DNA from: Berberis thunbergii
Taxonomy: Eukaryota > Streptophyta > Magnoliopsida > Ranunculales > Berberidaceae
NCBI GenBank assembly: GCA_003290165.1
Contig: QNQO01000684.1
Span: 62,001-126,000 of the forward strand
Reading direction: 5' to 3'
Length of the DNA stretch: 64,000 bases
Shown here: positions 1 to 12,476 of the stretch, in pieces
Position numbering within the stretch: position 1 is the first letter of the stretch
Layout: every line of letters starts with the position of its first letter
Notes under the pieces: model-generated
What the model saw: only the letters and a program-made list of their open reading frames with translations
What the model was told of the DNA's origin: nothing
Databases searched by the model: none
Translations under genes and position numbers: made by a program

Positions 1-1080
1 ACATACAAAGAAAAGTTCTCTATAAAACAGTTAAGCAAAACACAATTACTAATAGCAAGGAAGATTAAATTCAATTAATTTATAAAGCACATGTTCGAGG
101 CTTCGAATCCACCCCTAACTAAGAGGAGTTTAGCTAGACATATTAATTATGTTCAAAAAGTAATCCATAATCAATAATCAAACTAAAATAAGTAAAAGAG
201 TTAAAAGATGAAACAAAACATTGTAGCCTGATCCGTGGTGGTACTGAGTAGAAGTTGGGTTGAAAATAGCATGATATCTCTTCCTTCACCTTCCTCACGC
301 TATCTGCTTCACCTCTCTTCCTTCTTGATCTTTGCTTTTGCTATGAGATTGGACTGCGAATGTGTGGCGACGGAAGGGCGACGATTGGCTGAGAGAGAGA
401 TGAAGACGGTGGCGATGGGTTTAGGGTTGGCGACGATCAGGGATAGAGAGAGAGCGAGAGGGACTAAGACGTTGGTTTATCGACGATGGTGTGAGAAGGT
501 GATGGAGGCGATTGCTGGATTGCGATGAATAGTATAAGAGATGGATGTTGGTGGTGGTATAACTGATGTTGCGAGGATGATTGCTGTTGTAAGGATGATG
601 ATGAGGTTGTGGTTTGCTGCGACTGTGGATGAGGATGGTGACGATGGGTGATGATGGGTTCAAGACGATGCGTTGTGGTTGCAAGCGTGGCTTGCTGCGG
701 CGGTGGATTAAGAGGCCATTGCTGGATGGATGCGAAACAGGGAGGAATTGCGGCTGTAACGAGGGTTAGGGCTTGTTGTGGAGGCTGTGGATGGATGATC
801 TCAAAGTTGGTATCGTCCCCTTTTTATTATTGTTTTCTTCTTTCTGTGGTTTCCTTGTTGGTGTGGGTTCCTTGTTTCCTTGTTTGTGTGATTTCCTTGC
901 TTGTGTGATTTCCTTGTGCAATTAGTATCTCTAAATTGCCAATTTGCTTCTATTTTAAAATATTGTAATTGAAAACTTACACAAACATGAAAATAGCAAT
1001 TAGTACCATAATTAACAAGTAATAGCTAAAAATATATATAGAAATATGGTACTAAAAATAGTCTAATTATGCCCCTATCA
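1..1080 (-). repeat. 3' LTR of the Athila element (partial)
   Basis: Matches 9039-10113 of the other LTR. It ends at 1080 in the same bases as the other copy (CCCCTATCA). By eye there are about 19 mismatches in the first 285 bp, mostly transitions, so the insertion is not recent. About 670 bp of the LTR lie left of the window. The open frames inside are not conserved between the two LTRs. Confidence 0.92.
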
Positions 1081-1096
1081 AATTTCCCCACACTTA
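1081..1096 (-). promoter_or_regulatory. Polypurine tract of the Athila element
   Basis: On the minus strand the bases just before the LTR read GTGTGGGGAAATT, then TGATAGGGGC begins the LTR. A G-rich purine run touching the LTR is the plus-strand primer site of LTR retrotransposons. Confidence 0.75.
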
Positions 1097-3031
1097 TCTT
1101 TTGCTAGTCCTCGAGCAAATCCAAGAAACAAAAATAAAAGACTCAAATGACTCAATCTATACTTTCCAACATTTGTCTCAGAGATTTTCAACGGATCATG
1201 ACATGTTAAGATTCTTTGTAAACACAAGATTAAATCCACATCATTCGAAAATTAATACACGTTCATAGAAATGATATAAAAATTTACAATTAAATCAATC
1301 CAAATGACTGTGAAACTCAAGCGCGTTTCAAGAAGAATTAAACCAAAAATCTCACTGGATGCACTCTTTTCTTGTTCACTGATTGTTTGGTAAAATTACT
1401 CTTCCCATTCTAGTTATATGTGAGAGGATTGATGTAACAAAGAAACAAATAGCTCACATATGATATAACAAGAAAGAATGGCATTTTTTGACTTTTTTTT
1501 GTTTAGATATATGATCTCATGGAAGGAATGCTACTACTTGAATGCAAGAGCTAGGGACACCATATGCTCATACCTCATTCGAATCTCCACATCGTGACAT
1601 GGCAAAACACTCAATCAAAATGTCTTAATTCAAGTTGTAAAGGGGCCAGAGGTCAAGGGAAGAGAAAGAACGGATATGAAATTTTCAAAGGGCTTGAAGA
1701 AATGGTGAAAGCATGTAATAAGATTAGAGACATTAGCAAATAATCATATGGTTCAAGACATAAGTGGGAAAATGACTAGGTGACCCATTGATAATGAAAA
1801 GCTTCAGCTATTATTTTGTATCTACTGAAAAGAATTGAACTATTTGTATGGTACTGTAATACTGAATGGATATAGATAAGGATTTGTATTTCTTTTGTAA
1901 CTTTATTTTTAAATTTTTTTTTTTTTGCAACTCTTTCTTCTTGAACTGTTTACCACAAGGGTCTCCCCCACACTTGTTTTTCAACATACCTTGAACCACA
2001 ATAAAGTATCTGCAAATCAAATTATGCTCAACTCTTTTATTAGGTTAGAGATAGAAAATGAGGGTAATGAAACAAAAGGCTTAATAACATGCTCAATGGG
2101 GTTAACCTAAAGGAAATATATTATGGATCGGGCTTATTTGGCAATGGTGGAAACTAGGTGCCTTTATCATGTCAAACATGTCATGCAATTCAATATGATG
2201 CTTTGAACAAAATTAATACAAGTTCTAGTGTTTAATTCTTAATTTTGAAAGCAATCACAGTAGCAACCAAAGAAAACAAAATTGAGATTATGCAACGAAT
2301 TATTATTGACAAAAGAAATAAAAGATGACCTAACTAAAAACTCTCAAAATCAAAGGAACAATAGGCTCAAAACTCACATGTGGGTTATAATGAGTTAAAT
2401 TCAACTAAGCATGCTATGAGTACCAATGACTAAGTTGATTACATGTGAATTTGCATATGATAACCATAAATAAGTATTAACCAAAGAATAATACTAGATC
2501 TTAAATCATGTTTATAAATGACCTTAAAGTCATGCAATTAAAAACCAAATCTCATCATTGTGTTGGAAAATATCCTAAGACTCAAAATAACTATAATTTA
2601 ATTTTTAATTTTTATGACACTAATACCAACAAAGAAAATAAAAACCAACATTTTTTTTTAGGGACTGACACTTTTTTTTTTTAAATAAAACAATGTTTTG
2701 TTCCCCCACATTTAAACCTAACATTGTCCTCAATGTGAATAGATTATAGCATATGTAATGAAAGATTTAAAAGCGAAAAAACAAACTACTAACAAACAAA
2801 AGCAAAATAAAGAAAAAAAAATAAAGGGATAAAGAAAGCGAATCTGATTGGGTTGCCTCCCAAAAAGCGTTTGTTTTAACGTCATGCAGCCTGACGGTAT
2901 CTCCAATTAATCCTCAGAATAAGTGGGAACATGGAATGATACGTCCTCCACGTCATGCTCCACAAATGACTCAAAATAGGGCTTAAGTCGATGCCTATTC
3001 ACCTTGAACTCATTTCCAGTTGTGACACTTT
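1097..3031 (-). other. Noncoding 3' internal region of the Athila element
   Basis: About 1.9 kb between the end of integrase and the 3' LTR holds no credible coding frame. Athila elements often carry an env-like gene here; I see none. A second purine/pyrimidine-rich block near 2690-2740 (TTCCCCCACATTTAAACC on the plus strand) resembles the extra polypurine tract seen in this lineage. Long T runs occur near 1912-1926 and 2650-2682. Confidence 0.6.
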
Positions 3032-4200
3032 TCACCTGTATAACACCATGGGAAAAAAAACATTAGTAACAATAAAAGGACCAACCCATCTAGAACGTAA
3101 CTTACTGGGAAAAAGTTTAAGGCGTGACTGAAAAAGTAAGACTTTTTGGCTCACCACAAAAGTCTTTACATGGATCATGCGATCATGAAAAGCTTTAGTT
3201 TTCTCCTTATAAATCCTGGCGCTCTCATATGCATCATTCCAAATCTCTTCAAGCTCGTTCGGCTGCAATTCCCTATGAAGGCCAGCATCATCAATGTTCA
3301 TATTGAAATTCTTAATAGCCCAATGTGCCTTATGTTCTAGCTCAACCGGTAAATGAAACGGTTTCCCATATACAATCCGAAAGGGAGACATCCCTATTAG
3401 TGTCTTATATGCTGTTCGATATGCCCATAAAGCATCATCAAGTCGCATGCTCCAGTCTTTGCGAGTGGGCTTTACTGTTTTATTCAAGTATTCCCTTGAT
3501 TTCACGATTTGAAACTTCAACTTGTCCACTTGTTTAGGGATGATAAGGCGTTGAAACATTATGTGTGACATTGTATTTCTTAAGCAAAGCTTCAATTGTA
3601 CGGTTGTAAAATGGGAACCTCCATCATTTATAATCACTCGCGGCACTCCAAATCTTACAAAAATGTTAGAACGAATAAACGTTGCAACAACTTTGGAATC
3701 GTCAGTACGGGTGGCTTTTGCTTCCACCCACTTTGAAACATAATCCACAGCAAGCAATATATATATTTGAAACCATTAGAAGAAGGAAATGGACCCATGA
3801 AATCAATACCCCATAAATAGAAGATTTCCACATTATATATAGGATGTTGTGGCATTTGGTCTCTAGGGCTTAAATTACCTGTTCTTTGACACCGATCACA
3901 AGTCATGCAAAATAATCTAGCATCCTTAAATAAAGTGGTCCAATAAAATCCACATTCTAAAACCTTAAGAGTTGTTCTTTGAGTTCCAAAGTGTCCCCCA
4001 CAAGCATAGGAATGACAATATGTCAATATTGAATTAAATTCAGAATCGGGTACACACCTTCTAATCAGTTGATCGGTACAATGCTTCCACAGATAGGGAT
4101 CATCCCATACAAACTGTTTCGCCACTTTCTGGAGCTTATCCTTCTAAACTCGAGTTAAGGTGTTCGGAATCTGTTTGGATACAAGGTAATTTACAATATC
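3032..4200 (-). pseudogene. Athila integrase, frameshifted
   Basis: The integrase would insert element cDNA into the genome. The N-terminal H2C2 zinc finger is visible at about 3880-4020 (HSYACGGHF, then CMTCDRC). The core begins with GIDFMGPF (first catalytic Asp, about 3800) and continues as [10 protein letters not shown] and INDGGSHF (second Asp, about 3620). The stretch where the family has its catalytic Glu reads as [10 protein letters not shown], which seems to put Lys at that position. The reading frame changes near 3700-3760. The C-terminal part ([10 protein letters not shown]) resembles the usual integrase tail. The copy is inactive on this reading. The family call is strong; the lost Glu rests on a hand alignment. 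Confidence 0.88.
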
Positions 4201-5991
4201 AACATACCATGGTTCACTTACCTCGACCAAAAATAGTTGCTCGTCAGGAAAAGTCTCAAGAATTGGCTGGGGTTCCTCATTGCGCACCAAACGGCTCTTG
4301 TGGTCAACTACCACGATTTCACTCCTTTTTTATCCCTGATCTCCACATCAAACTCTTGAAGAACAACTATCCACCGTATAAGTCTCGGTTTCACTTCTTT
4401 TTTCGTAAGCAAGTATTTTAAAGCTGCATGATTAGAGAAAATATAAACTTTAGTTCCAATTAAATAAGATCAAAATTTCTCTAAACTAAATATAATAGCT
4501 AGAAGTTCTTTTTCAGTTATGGAATAATTCAATTGAGCGTCATTCAAGGTTCGGGAGGCATAGTAGATGACGTGAAGACGTTTATCCCTCCATTGGCCTA
4601 AAACTGCTCCTAAGGCATAATTTGATGCGTCACACATAAGTTTAAATGGAAGACTCCAATCCGGTGGTGCAATGATAGGTGCTGATTTCAACAACTTTTT
4701 AAGCTTGTCAAACACTGTCTGACAGTCATTATTGAACTCAAATGGCACATCTTTTTGTAGGAGTCGACATAGTGGTCTAGAAACCGTAGAAAAATCTTTG
4801 ATAAATCGCCGATAGAATCCTGCATGTCCAAGAAAAGAACGAACCTCTCTCACCGAAGTAGGAGAGGGTAAGTAACGTACAAAATCTATTTTAGCTTTAT
4901 CAACCTCAATACCCCTAGCTGAAATCACATAACCTAAAACAATACCTTGGTTAACGATAAAGTGACGTTTTTCCCAATTTAATACAAGGTTAACCTCAAT
5001 GCATCGCTTTAGAATCAATGCAAGATTATCTAGACAATGGTCAAAAGAATCACTGAAAACACTCAAATCATCCATAAAAACCTCAATGATTTTTTCAATA
5101 AAGTCTGAAAATATACTTACCATACATCTCTGGAAGGTAGCCGGGGCATTACACAAACCGAATGGCATTCTTCTATATGCGAAAGTGTCGAATGGACATG
5201 TAAAGGTTGTCTTTTCTTGATCCTCTGGAGCGATGAGAATCTTATTATATCCTGAATAACCATAAAAAAACAATAAAAAGCACGACCGGCCAACCTTTCA
5301 AGCAATTGATCAATAAAGGGAAGAGGAAAATGATTTTTCCTGGTAGTTGCATTCAGCTTTCTATAGTCAATACAAACCTGCCACCGTGTTTGTATTCGCG
5401 TAGGAACTAACACATTTTCCTCGTTCTTTACCACAATTCTGCCAGACTTCTTCGGCACAACTTGCACTGGTGAAACCCATTTGCTATCTGAAATAGGGTA
5501 AATCATGCCACAATTAGGCGACACTGAGCTTCTCTAGTGGGTTTTGCACCTTCCTCAAGAAGTATACGGTGCATACAAGTGGTAGGGCTAATACCCTTTA
5601 TGTTTGCCAATGTCCACCCAATTGCAGTCTTGTATTCTTTCAAAACCCGAATAAGCTTTTCCTTCTTTAAATTTGTGAGTGATGATGATATGATGACATG
5701 CAATGTCTCATCATCTCCCAAATACACGTACTTCAAATGATCCGATAACGGTTTAAGCTCAAGTGTAGGTGCCTGAATCACAGAAGGTAAAAGTTTATTA
5801 GTAGATGAGGGAATAATAATTGGGGGAGGTAACTCACTAACAATTCGTGGCATTGACTCAAAGGTTGCCACAGTCTCAATGATCTCCTCCCTCATGTTAT
5901 TGGCCGAGATCTTCATATTGTCACAAAGGACTCCATTTTTCTCATATCTGGCGCCAGTAGTAATGGTGATTTCAAGTTCGTCATCGTTCAT
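4201..5991 (-). pseudogene. Athila reverse transcriptase and RNase H, broken
   Basis: From high to low coordinates: the linker before RT (5503-5991), RT fingers (VPKKSGRIVV, CIDYRKLNATTRKNHFPLPF), then after a frameshift near 5270 the palm (APEDQEKTTFTCPF, MPFGLCNAPATFQRCM) with the FMDD active-site box that replaces YVDD in this lineage. The first catalytic Asp of RT normally lies in a FLDGYSGYN-like motif; here it reads FFYGYSGYN, so Asp appears to be Tyr. RNase H follows (MCDASNYALGAVLGQ, YSITEKELLAI) and breaks at about 4470, continuing in another frame as KYLLTKKEVKPRLIRW before a stop. About 20 residues at the RT entrance also seem deleted. The gene once copied element RNA to DNA. Confidence 0.9.
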
Positions 5992-6003
5992 GACATCAAG
6001 AAA

Positions 6004-6597
6004 TTACTGGGACAAAATATCCACCACATCAATGGAAAAACAAGAATGATTATCAACAGGGTACCTCATGGCTTCAAAGATGTTGAATTCAATCACATCA
6101 CCATCAAATTCCATTGTCAATTTCCCTGCATGCACATCAATATTTGTTCTTGCAGTTTTCATAAAGGGGCGCCCTAAAATAAGAGGCAAAGGTGTTGACA
6201 ATGTCGAATCTTCCATTTCAAGCACATAGAAATTTGCTGGGAAGATCAAATGATTAACCTGCACCAACACATCTTCCAACAAACCTCGCGGATATGCATT
6301 TGAGCGGTCAGCCAATTGAATAATTACACCATCATTTTTTAGTTCCCCAAGATTCATATAACGATAAACAAAATATGGCATAACATTAATTGAGGCACCT
6401 AAGTCTAACATTGCATTGTTAATTTTAGTATTACCGATAACACAATGGATAGTGAAACTACCTGGATCCTTACACTTCGATGGCAATTTCCTTTGAAGAA
6501 ATGTGGAGACATTCTCACTTACCTTAACTACCTCTCCGTCTTGAAGTCGTCTCTTTCTTGTGCAAAACTCCTTATAAAATTTTGCATACTTAGGCAC
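6004..6597 (-). CDS. Athila aspartic protease segment (open frame within dead pol)
   Basis: A 197-codon frame holds a retropepsin-like domain: the active-site box reads MLDLGASINVMP (DLGAS in place of DTGA, usual for this lineage) and the second conserved box reads LPLILGRPFMKTA. The protease would cut the Gag-Pol polyprotein. The frame is open here, but the stop at 6598-6600 separates it from Gag: the normal ...LLDAIKQVPKYAKF-like junction reads DAIK-stop-VPKYAKF, so the frame probably has no native start of its own. It follows gag directly and precedes the RT linker. Confidence 0.85.
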   Translation of the reverse strand: MPKYAKFYKEFCTRKRRLQDGEVVKVSENVSTFLQRKLPSKCKDPGSFTIHCVIGNTKINNAMLDLGASINVMPYFVYRYMNLGELKNDGVIIQLADRSNAYPRGLLEDVLVQVNHLIFPANFYVLEMEDSTLSTPLPLILGRPFMKTARTNIDVHAGKLTMEFDGDVIEFNIFEAMRYPVDNHSCFSIDVVDILSQ

Positions 6598-8250
6598 TTA
6601 CTTAATAGCATCAAGAAGCGGAAAATTGACTTGGACTGTTCGAAAAGTTTCCAAAATTTCCTTATCCTGTTCATCTTTTCTAGATTTGGCAAACCTACCT
6701 GGAAAAGGCACAAAAGGTGGAACAAGATTAGTAGAAACTGAATTTGGAATGCTCACCTTCTTACCTTGGAGCTCTGGTGTTTTAATGATGGTTGGATCAT
6801 CCTTCAGTAAGTCGGATATCTTATTTCGACTCTGTTCAGGGACTATTGGATCATTTTCAATTTGCCTACCACTCCTCAATGTAATTGATTTTGCGATTTC
6901 AAACCCACCTTTCGGATTTTGAATGGTAGAACTAGGAAATTTTCCTTGCTCGCGAATTTGTCCAATAAACTCAGCTATCTGTCCCATTTGTAGTTTCAAA
7001 TCTGCTATATCATTTGATTGGTTCTGTTGAGAAATAGTCAACGATTCCAAAATATCATCATAATTAAGGGGCATTCCTAAATTGTGCTGAGGTGGTTCTG
7101 GTTGCCTTTGGGCGAAACCAGAGGGTGGCCGATTCAAAGTATGTTGTTGAGGTTGTTCTGAATTTCTCCATCCAAAACTTGGGTGATTTCTACAACCTTC
7201 ATTGTAGGTGTTCGAATAAGGATTATTCCTATAGTGATTTTGCCCCTGAAAACCTATTGCATTGACATTCTCCCAACCGCCATTCTCAATCAGTTGATGA
7301 CATTAATCAAATGGATGTCCTGGCTTTGTACACACGCCACAAACTTGTGCAACTCCGAGCATATTCGGCTTCCCTAGGGCCTGAGTCACAAGTGAGGTAA
7401 GATTAGCCATTTGAGCTTCCAAACTAGAATTAGTACTTACCTCATCGACTTGGCGTGAAGGCTCTCCAATTCCTTCATACTGTTGGGCATTTAAGACTCG
7501 GTTTGCAATCAAAGTTTTTGCTGCTGCTGGAGTTTTATCAACCAAAGCTCTCCTCCTGCCGCTGCATCTAACATCTGTTGCTCAAGAGGAAGCAATCCCT
7601 CATAAAAGTATTGAATCAGGAGCTCCTTCTTCATCTGATGCTGCGGGCATGATGCTATGAGAGTTTTGAAGCGCTCATAGTAAGCCGGATATGATTCTCT
7701 TTGAGCTTGCTGTATGCCACTGATTTTCTTCCTCAACAAGATAATTTTGGAAGTTGGAAAGAATTTCTCTAGAAACACCTTCTTCATGCTCTCCCAAGAA
7801 TATATTGTTCCAAAAGGTAGTTCATAGAGCCAATCCTTAGCCCTATCAGCCAGAGAAAAGGGGAATGCTCTCAACTTTAGAATGTTTTCATCCACATTTA
7901 TTGGCATCATACTAAAGCATAAAACTTCAAATTCCTTTAAATGTTTATTTGGATCCTCCATAAAAGACCATGATACTTCGAAATATGATGAAGTAGGCTG
8001 GATTTCAGCTCGAATGACTCAGTCTTACCCTGTGCGGCTAATGGATACTGAATGCACAAGGGTGCGACATTGACCAAGGTGGATGCCGAAAGTTCTTTAA
8101 TAGATCTATATCTCCCATGTCGAACTCTTCAGATTCAGATTCAGAGCTAGATGTTTGTGGCTCTTTTGTTTCTCTTCTTCGTCTTCTAAATATTTTTTCA
8201 GGCTCTGAATCGTATTCTATTAAGTTTTCGCTAGATCTCCTATTGCGCAT
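6598..8250 (-). pseudogene. Athila Gag with stops and frameshifts
   Basis: The minus strand gives an N-terminal basic/Ser-rich segment (8038-8250), a frameshift, then the Gag core (EDPNKHLKEFEVLCFSM, WLYELPFGTIYSWE, FPTSKI, ESYPAYYERFKTLIASCPQH) at 7509-7961, and a linker. A CCHC zinc knuckle follows at about 7297-7335 (CGVCTKPGHPFD-stop-C). The stop at 7303-7305 sits where the family normally has Gln before the last Cys. A coiled, polar C-terminal segment (6601-7137) ends at a second stop (6598-6600). Gag would form the virus-like particle and bind element RNA. Confidence 0.9.
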
Positions 8251-8346
8251 GAACTAGTACCTAAGATAAAGATAGAAAGAAAAAAATCAATAAAAATAAA
8301 TAAATAAATAAATAAAAATTAATTAAGTAATCAACAACTTTTCTAA

Positions 8347-8364
8347 TCCCCGGCAATGACACCA
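8347..8364 (-). promoter_or_regulatory. Primer-binding site, tRNA-Asp type
   Basis: On the minus strand, 5 bp after the LTR end, the sequence reads TGGTGTCATTGCCGGGGA. This matches the complement of the plant tRNA-Asp 3' end (TGGCGCCGTTGCCGGGGA from memory) except for a few C-to-T/G-to-A type changes. It would prime minus-strand cDNA. Confidence 0.8.
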
Positions 8365-8369
8365 AAAAT

Positions 8370-10113
8370 TGATGCGCTATTTTAGTAGCACACAACTTAA
8401 TACCCTAATTTGTGATTGTAGTATAGAACAAGTAGGGATCGTTCTAGATCGGGGATTAGAGGGCTTGTCAATTAACACTAATAATAACTGAAAGTCAACT
8501 AGCAACCTAATTAATTAAAAAAAGGGGATTAGATTTTTTAAATTAAACTATGAAAATAACTACGAAAATTACTGCAAAGATAATAAACTAAAGAGATGAC
8601 AAAGATGAGAAATTAGCTAAGGGTTTATCTCCACACACCAAACATATGCTTATAAATCAATCTTCAATAATCACTTACTAACTCGTGAGAGACAATGCTC
8701 AAGACCAACCGTGACCGCACTGCATTAATCTTATTATTTTCCCAAGTTCGTTGAATTAATTTTAGCATCGTTTTCAACCTATTCTTATCATGCTATCTAA
8801 ACAGGAGTTGCAATTTAAATTACAATCTAAGATCATTAAGTTTTATGGAAAATATGAACACTGACTAGGCAATTACAAGTATGATCAACATCTTGTTTTT
8901 GCCTAGGTTTTTACTTAACCATACCAACGTTCCTTGGTATTTACTACTTTTGAATAAAGGATTATAACAATTAGGTGAAACTCTTCTATACTTAGCCCCA
9001 GATCGTAGCATGCTTACTAAGTTGGCCACCTTAACAAACATACAAAGAAGAGTTTTATTTAAAGCAGTTAAGCAAAACACAATCACTAATAACAAGGAAG
9101 ATTAAATTCAATTAATTTATAAAGCACATGTTTGGGGCTTCGAATCTACCCCTAACTAAGAGGAGTTTAGCTAGACATATTAATTATGTTCAAAAAGTAA
9201 TCCATAATCAATAATCAAACTAAAATAAGTAAAAGAGTTAAAAGATGAAGTAAAATACTGTAGCCTGATCTGTGGTGGTACTGAGTAGAAGTTGGGTTGC
9301 AAATTGTGTGATATCTCTTCCTTCACCTTCCTCACGCGATCTGTTCCTTCGCGATCTGCTTCACCTCTCTTCCTTTTCGATCTTTGCTTTTGCTGTGAGA
9401 TTGGACTGCGAATGTGTGGCAACGAAAAGGCGACGATCGGCTGAGAGAGATGAAGACAGTGGCGATGGGTTTAGGGTTGGTGACGATCAGGGATAGAGAG
9501 AGCGAGAGGGACTAAGACGAGGGTTTATCGACGATGGTGCGAGAAGGTGATGGAGGCGATTGCTGGATTGCGATGAGTAGTGGAAGAGATGGATGTTGGT
9601 GGTGGTGTAACTGATGTTGTGAGGATGATTGCTGCTGTGAGGATGATGATGAGGTTGTGGTTTGCTGCGGCTGTGGATGAGGATAGTGGCGATGGGTGAT
9701 GATGGGTTCATGACGAAGTGATGTGGTTGCAAGCGTGACTTGTTGCGGCGTTGGATTAAGAGGCTATTGCTGGATGGATGCGAAACAGGGAGGAATTGCG
9801 ACTGTAACGTGGGTTAGGGCTTGTTGTGGAGGCTGTGGATGGATGATCTCAAAGCTAGGTATCGTCCCCTTTTTATTCTTGTTTTCTTCTTTCTGTTGTT
9901 TCCTTGTTGGTGTGGGTTCCTTGTTTCCTTGTTTGTGTGATTTCCTTGTGCAATTAGTATCTCTAAATTGCTAATTTGCTTCTATTTTAAAATATTGTAA
10001 TTGGAAATCTATACCAACATGAAAATAGCAGTTAGTAGCATAATTAACAAGTAATAGCTAAAATATATATATAGAAATATGGTACTAAAAATAGCCTAAT
10101 TAGGCCCCTATCA
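8370..10113 (-). repeat. 5' LTR of the Athila element
   Basis: 1744 bp from TGATGCGC (plus-strand view) to CCCCTATCA at 10113. The inner edge abuts the primer-binding site and the outer edge abuts Tat integrase sequence. Its last 1075 bp match 1-1080. It would hold the promoter and polyadenylation signals. The G-rich stretch 9400-9860 translates in several frames, but the frames differ between the two LTR copies. Confidence 0.92.
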
Positions 10114-12062
10114 TTGCACTTGTGGACGGTGCCTTTAGCGTCTCACTGCATTTGCGACCAATAGTACCCTAGAGTTAAGGCCTTGTGGGCCAAGGTCCTC
10201 CTGCCTGGGTGGTTCCTGTAGATGTCGTTATGGATTTATCTAAGAATGTGGATTGCCTCCGAGGAGGGGCATTTGAGCAGGGGACCCGTGGTTGATCTTC
10301 TAAAGAGCATGTCGTTCAGGAGATTGTACCACGAATCCCTATTTTTCAATTTTCTGGCCTCCATTGTTTTCGACTGAGAGGGCCCTATTCTTGATGTACT
10401 TAGTAATGGGATTCATCCAACTTGAGTCTACTTCCGTTACGTAGAGATCATTGAAATCCTCTTCCTCTAGACTTGACTACTATTGGAATTCGATAAGCCT
10501 ATTAGCGGTCTCGGCAGTGGCTTAGGCTTGCCTAGCTAGTGCAACGACTCTTTCATTCTCGTCTCAGAGACACTGTAGGAGTTCAAATCTTCTAAAGCTG
10601 CGTTATTGACCTTTTCGCGGTAGGCTATCATCCTCAGATCTTTTTTGTTAAACTCTCCTTTAACCTGGTTGACTACCAGGCGTGAGTAGTTGTACGCAAT
10701 CAGCTCATTTACCTTGATCCCCTTTGCTAGCTTCATGTTGAACAAGAGGGCCTCCTATTTTGTTTTATTGTTGGAGGTCAGGAAATCGAACCCGATCGGT
10801 CGTCTTTTCCAATGTGAAGCCGGCCGAAGAGTGAAGTGTGATACTCAGCTCCATTTCCTTTTTGTATGGATGACCTGTCGTAGTGCAGGATCCACCTTTG
10901 TTCGTCCAGTCTCTGCTTTGAGTTGTCTGGCTCTTCTTCCCGCTACCAATAAATTCGGCGATGAAGTCTATCGGTGCTTGGGTTTTGATTGTTGTTCTTG
11001 GAGCGTAGTTGATGTCAAAATGCCCCAGTACCACCACCATTTAACCACCCTGCCAGATAATTTCGACTTGTGCAATACTGTGATAAGTGGATGTTTGGCC
11101 AGGACTGTGATAAAGTGGGCATGAAAGTAGGGTCGCAACTTCTTGGAAGAGATGACTAGTGCAAAAGCCAGTTTCTCTAGATCCGGATAGTTTGTTTCTG
11201 CTTCTACGAAAGTTTTGCTGGCGTAGTATATTGGTCTATGGCATGATTTGAGACGACTAGATATAAGTAAAGCGTTTCTCTCAGAGCTGGTTTCGAGGGT
11301 AGCTCAGTACTCCCCATGTATGGCTTCAGTTTTTGGAATGCATGCTCACATTCTTTGTCCCAATTGAAGTCCTTGCTTCCTTTGAGAATCTTGAAGAAAG
11401 GGAGACACTTATCTAATGATTTGGAAATAAACCTGTTGAGTGCTGCCACCTTCCTGGTCAGGCTTCGAACTTTCATGATGGAGGTCGGGGACTTCATATC
11501 GAGAAAAGCCTAGATCTGCTTCTATTCCATTTTGATTCACTATGTAACCTAGGAACTTGTCTGACTCAACCCCAAATGTACATTTTTTTAGTTGAGCTTC
11601 ATGCGATATTTGCGGAGCTGGCTGAATGTTTCGAAAAGATTCGATATATGATCTGGGTTGTGGAGCTCTGACCAACATGTCATCTACGCAGACCTCAATG
11701 TTTCTTTCGATTTGCCTATCGAACATTCGGTTCACTAGCCGTGATATGTTGCACCTGCATTCTTGAGGCTGAAAGACATTACCCGATAACAATATATTCC
11801 ACTTTCGGTTATGAAAGAGGTTTCTCTTGATCTGGTGGTGCATCTGTATTTGGTTATACCCAAAATAGGCATCCATTAAACTCACGAGGCTGTGTCTGAA
11901 CGTGGCATCTACAATTTGATCGATGCAGGGAAGCAAAAAGTAGTCCTTCGGGCATGCTTTGTTCAAGTCATTGCAGTCCACGCAGACTCTCCACTTTCCA
12001 TTTTTCTTTTTAACCAGGACAATGTTTGCCCACCAATCTTGGTATCGTGCCTCTTTGATCAT
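10114..12062 (-). pseudogene. Tat pol: RT, RNase H, second RNase H and integrase start
   Basis: RT (11409-12062) reads KKKNGKWRVCVDCNDLNKA, then MDAYFGYNQIQMH with the first Asp kept, a frameshifted stretch, and CVDDMLV in place of YVDDMLV. RNase H follows at 11204-11497 (AALNRFISKSLDKCLPFF). The second RNase H-like domain at 10536-10745 reads ELIAYNYSRLVVNQVKGEF, where the usual Asp of the DS-LVVNQV motif is Tyr. The integrase H2C2 finger is at about 10114-10330 (IHNDIYRNHPGRRTLAHK, then GTVHKCN) and is cut by the Athila insertion at its first Cys. Several stops are present. Confidence 0.85.
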
Positions 12063-12476
12063 GTCAGCGTTAAGCAGTCTCTACACCTTTTTGTTTATGA
12101 TCTGGTTCCTCTAAGGACTCACATGTCTTTTCTTCTGTCTGACCGCTTTTCAGGCTGGATTTACAGCTAGTCGATGGGTGATTATGGAATGGTCTAATTC
12201 TACTATGTCCTGCATCGTCCAGACATAGACATCTTGATTTTTTCGCAGCAAGGCTATTAGCCGTTCAAAAAATTCCTCGCTTATGCAAGAATCTATCTGA
12301 ATGGCTTTGTTGTCACGGGAGCTATCCAGTTATACAGCCACAGGTTCCTCCTCAGGTCATCCTCCGACTCCCAACCCAGGATTGGTGATGCATTATTCGT
12401 GGGCTCGATCTGTAGTCAATGTCCGTCAAGCAACTTTAGTGCTGCATAGTGGCAGTCTCTGGGGACTGATTGATTT

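Larger units (their letters stand above)
1..10113 (-). mobile_element. Athila-type Ty3/gypsy LTR retrotransposon, 3' LTR cut by window edge
   Basis: Two direct repeats (1-1080 and 8370-10113) flank gag, protease, RT, RNase H and integrase remnants in that order on the minus strand, which is the Ty3/gypsy order. A primer-binding site resembling the plant tRNA-Asp 3' end and a purine tract sit next to the LTRs. The Gag and integrase wording, the tRNA-Asp-type primer site and the long noncoding stretch before the 3' LTR are typical of the Athila lineage. The coding part has several stops and frameshifts, so the copy is dead. It lies inside an older Tat element whose integrase it splits. The 5-bp target duplication cannot be checked because the left LTR begins outside the window. 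Confidence 0.93.

Noticed and set aside
235..908. Open frames in the Athila LTRs (235-528 and 648-908; 9272-9496 and 9723-9974)
   Set aside because: They lie in a G-rich LTR stretch, and the frames and lengths differ between the two LTR copies, so they are not conserved proteins.
1097..3031. An env-like gene in the Athila 3' region
   Set aside because: No frame over 70 codons with a signal or membrane segment typical of env-like proteins; the region appears noncoding.
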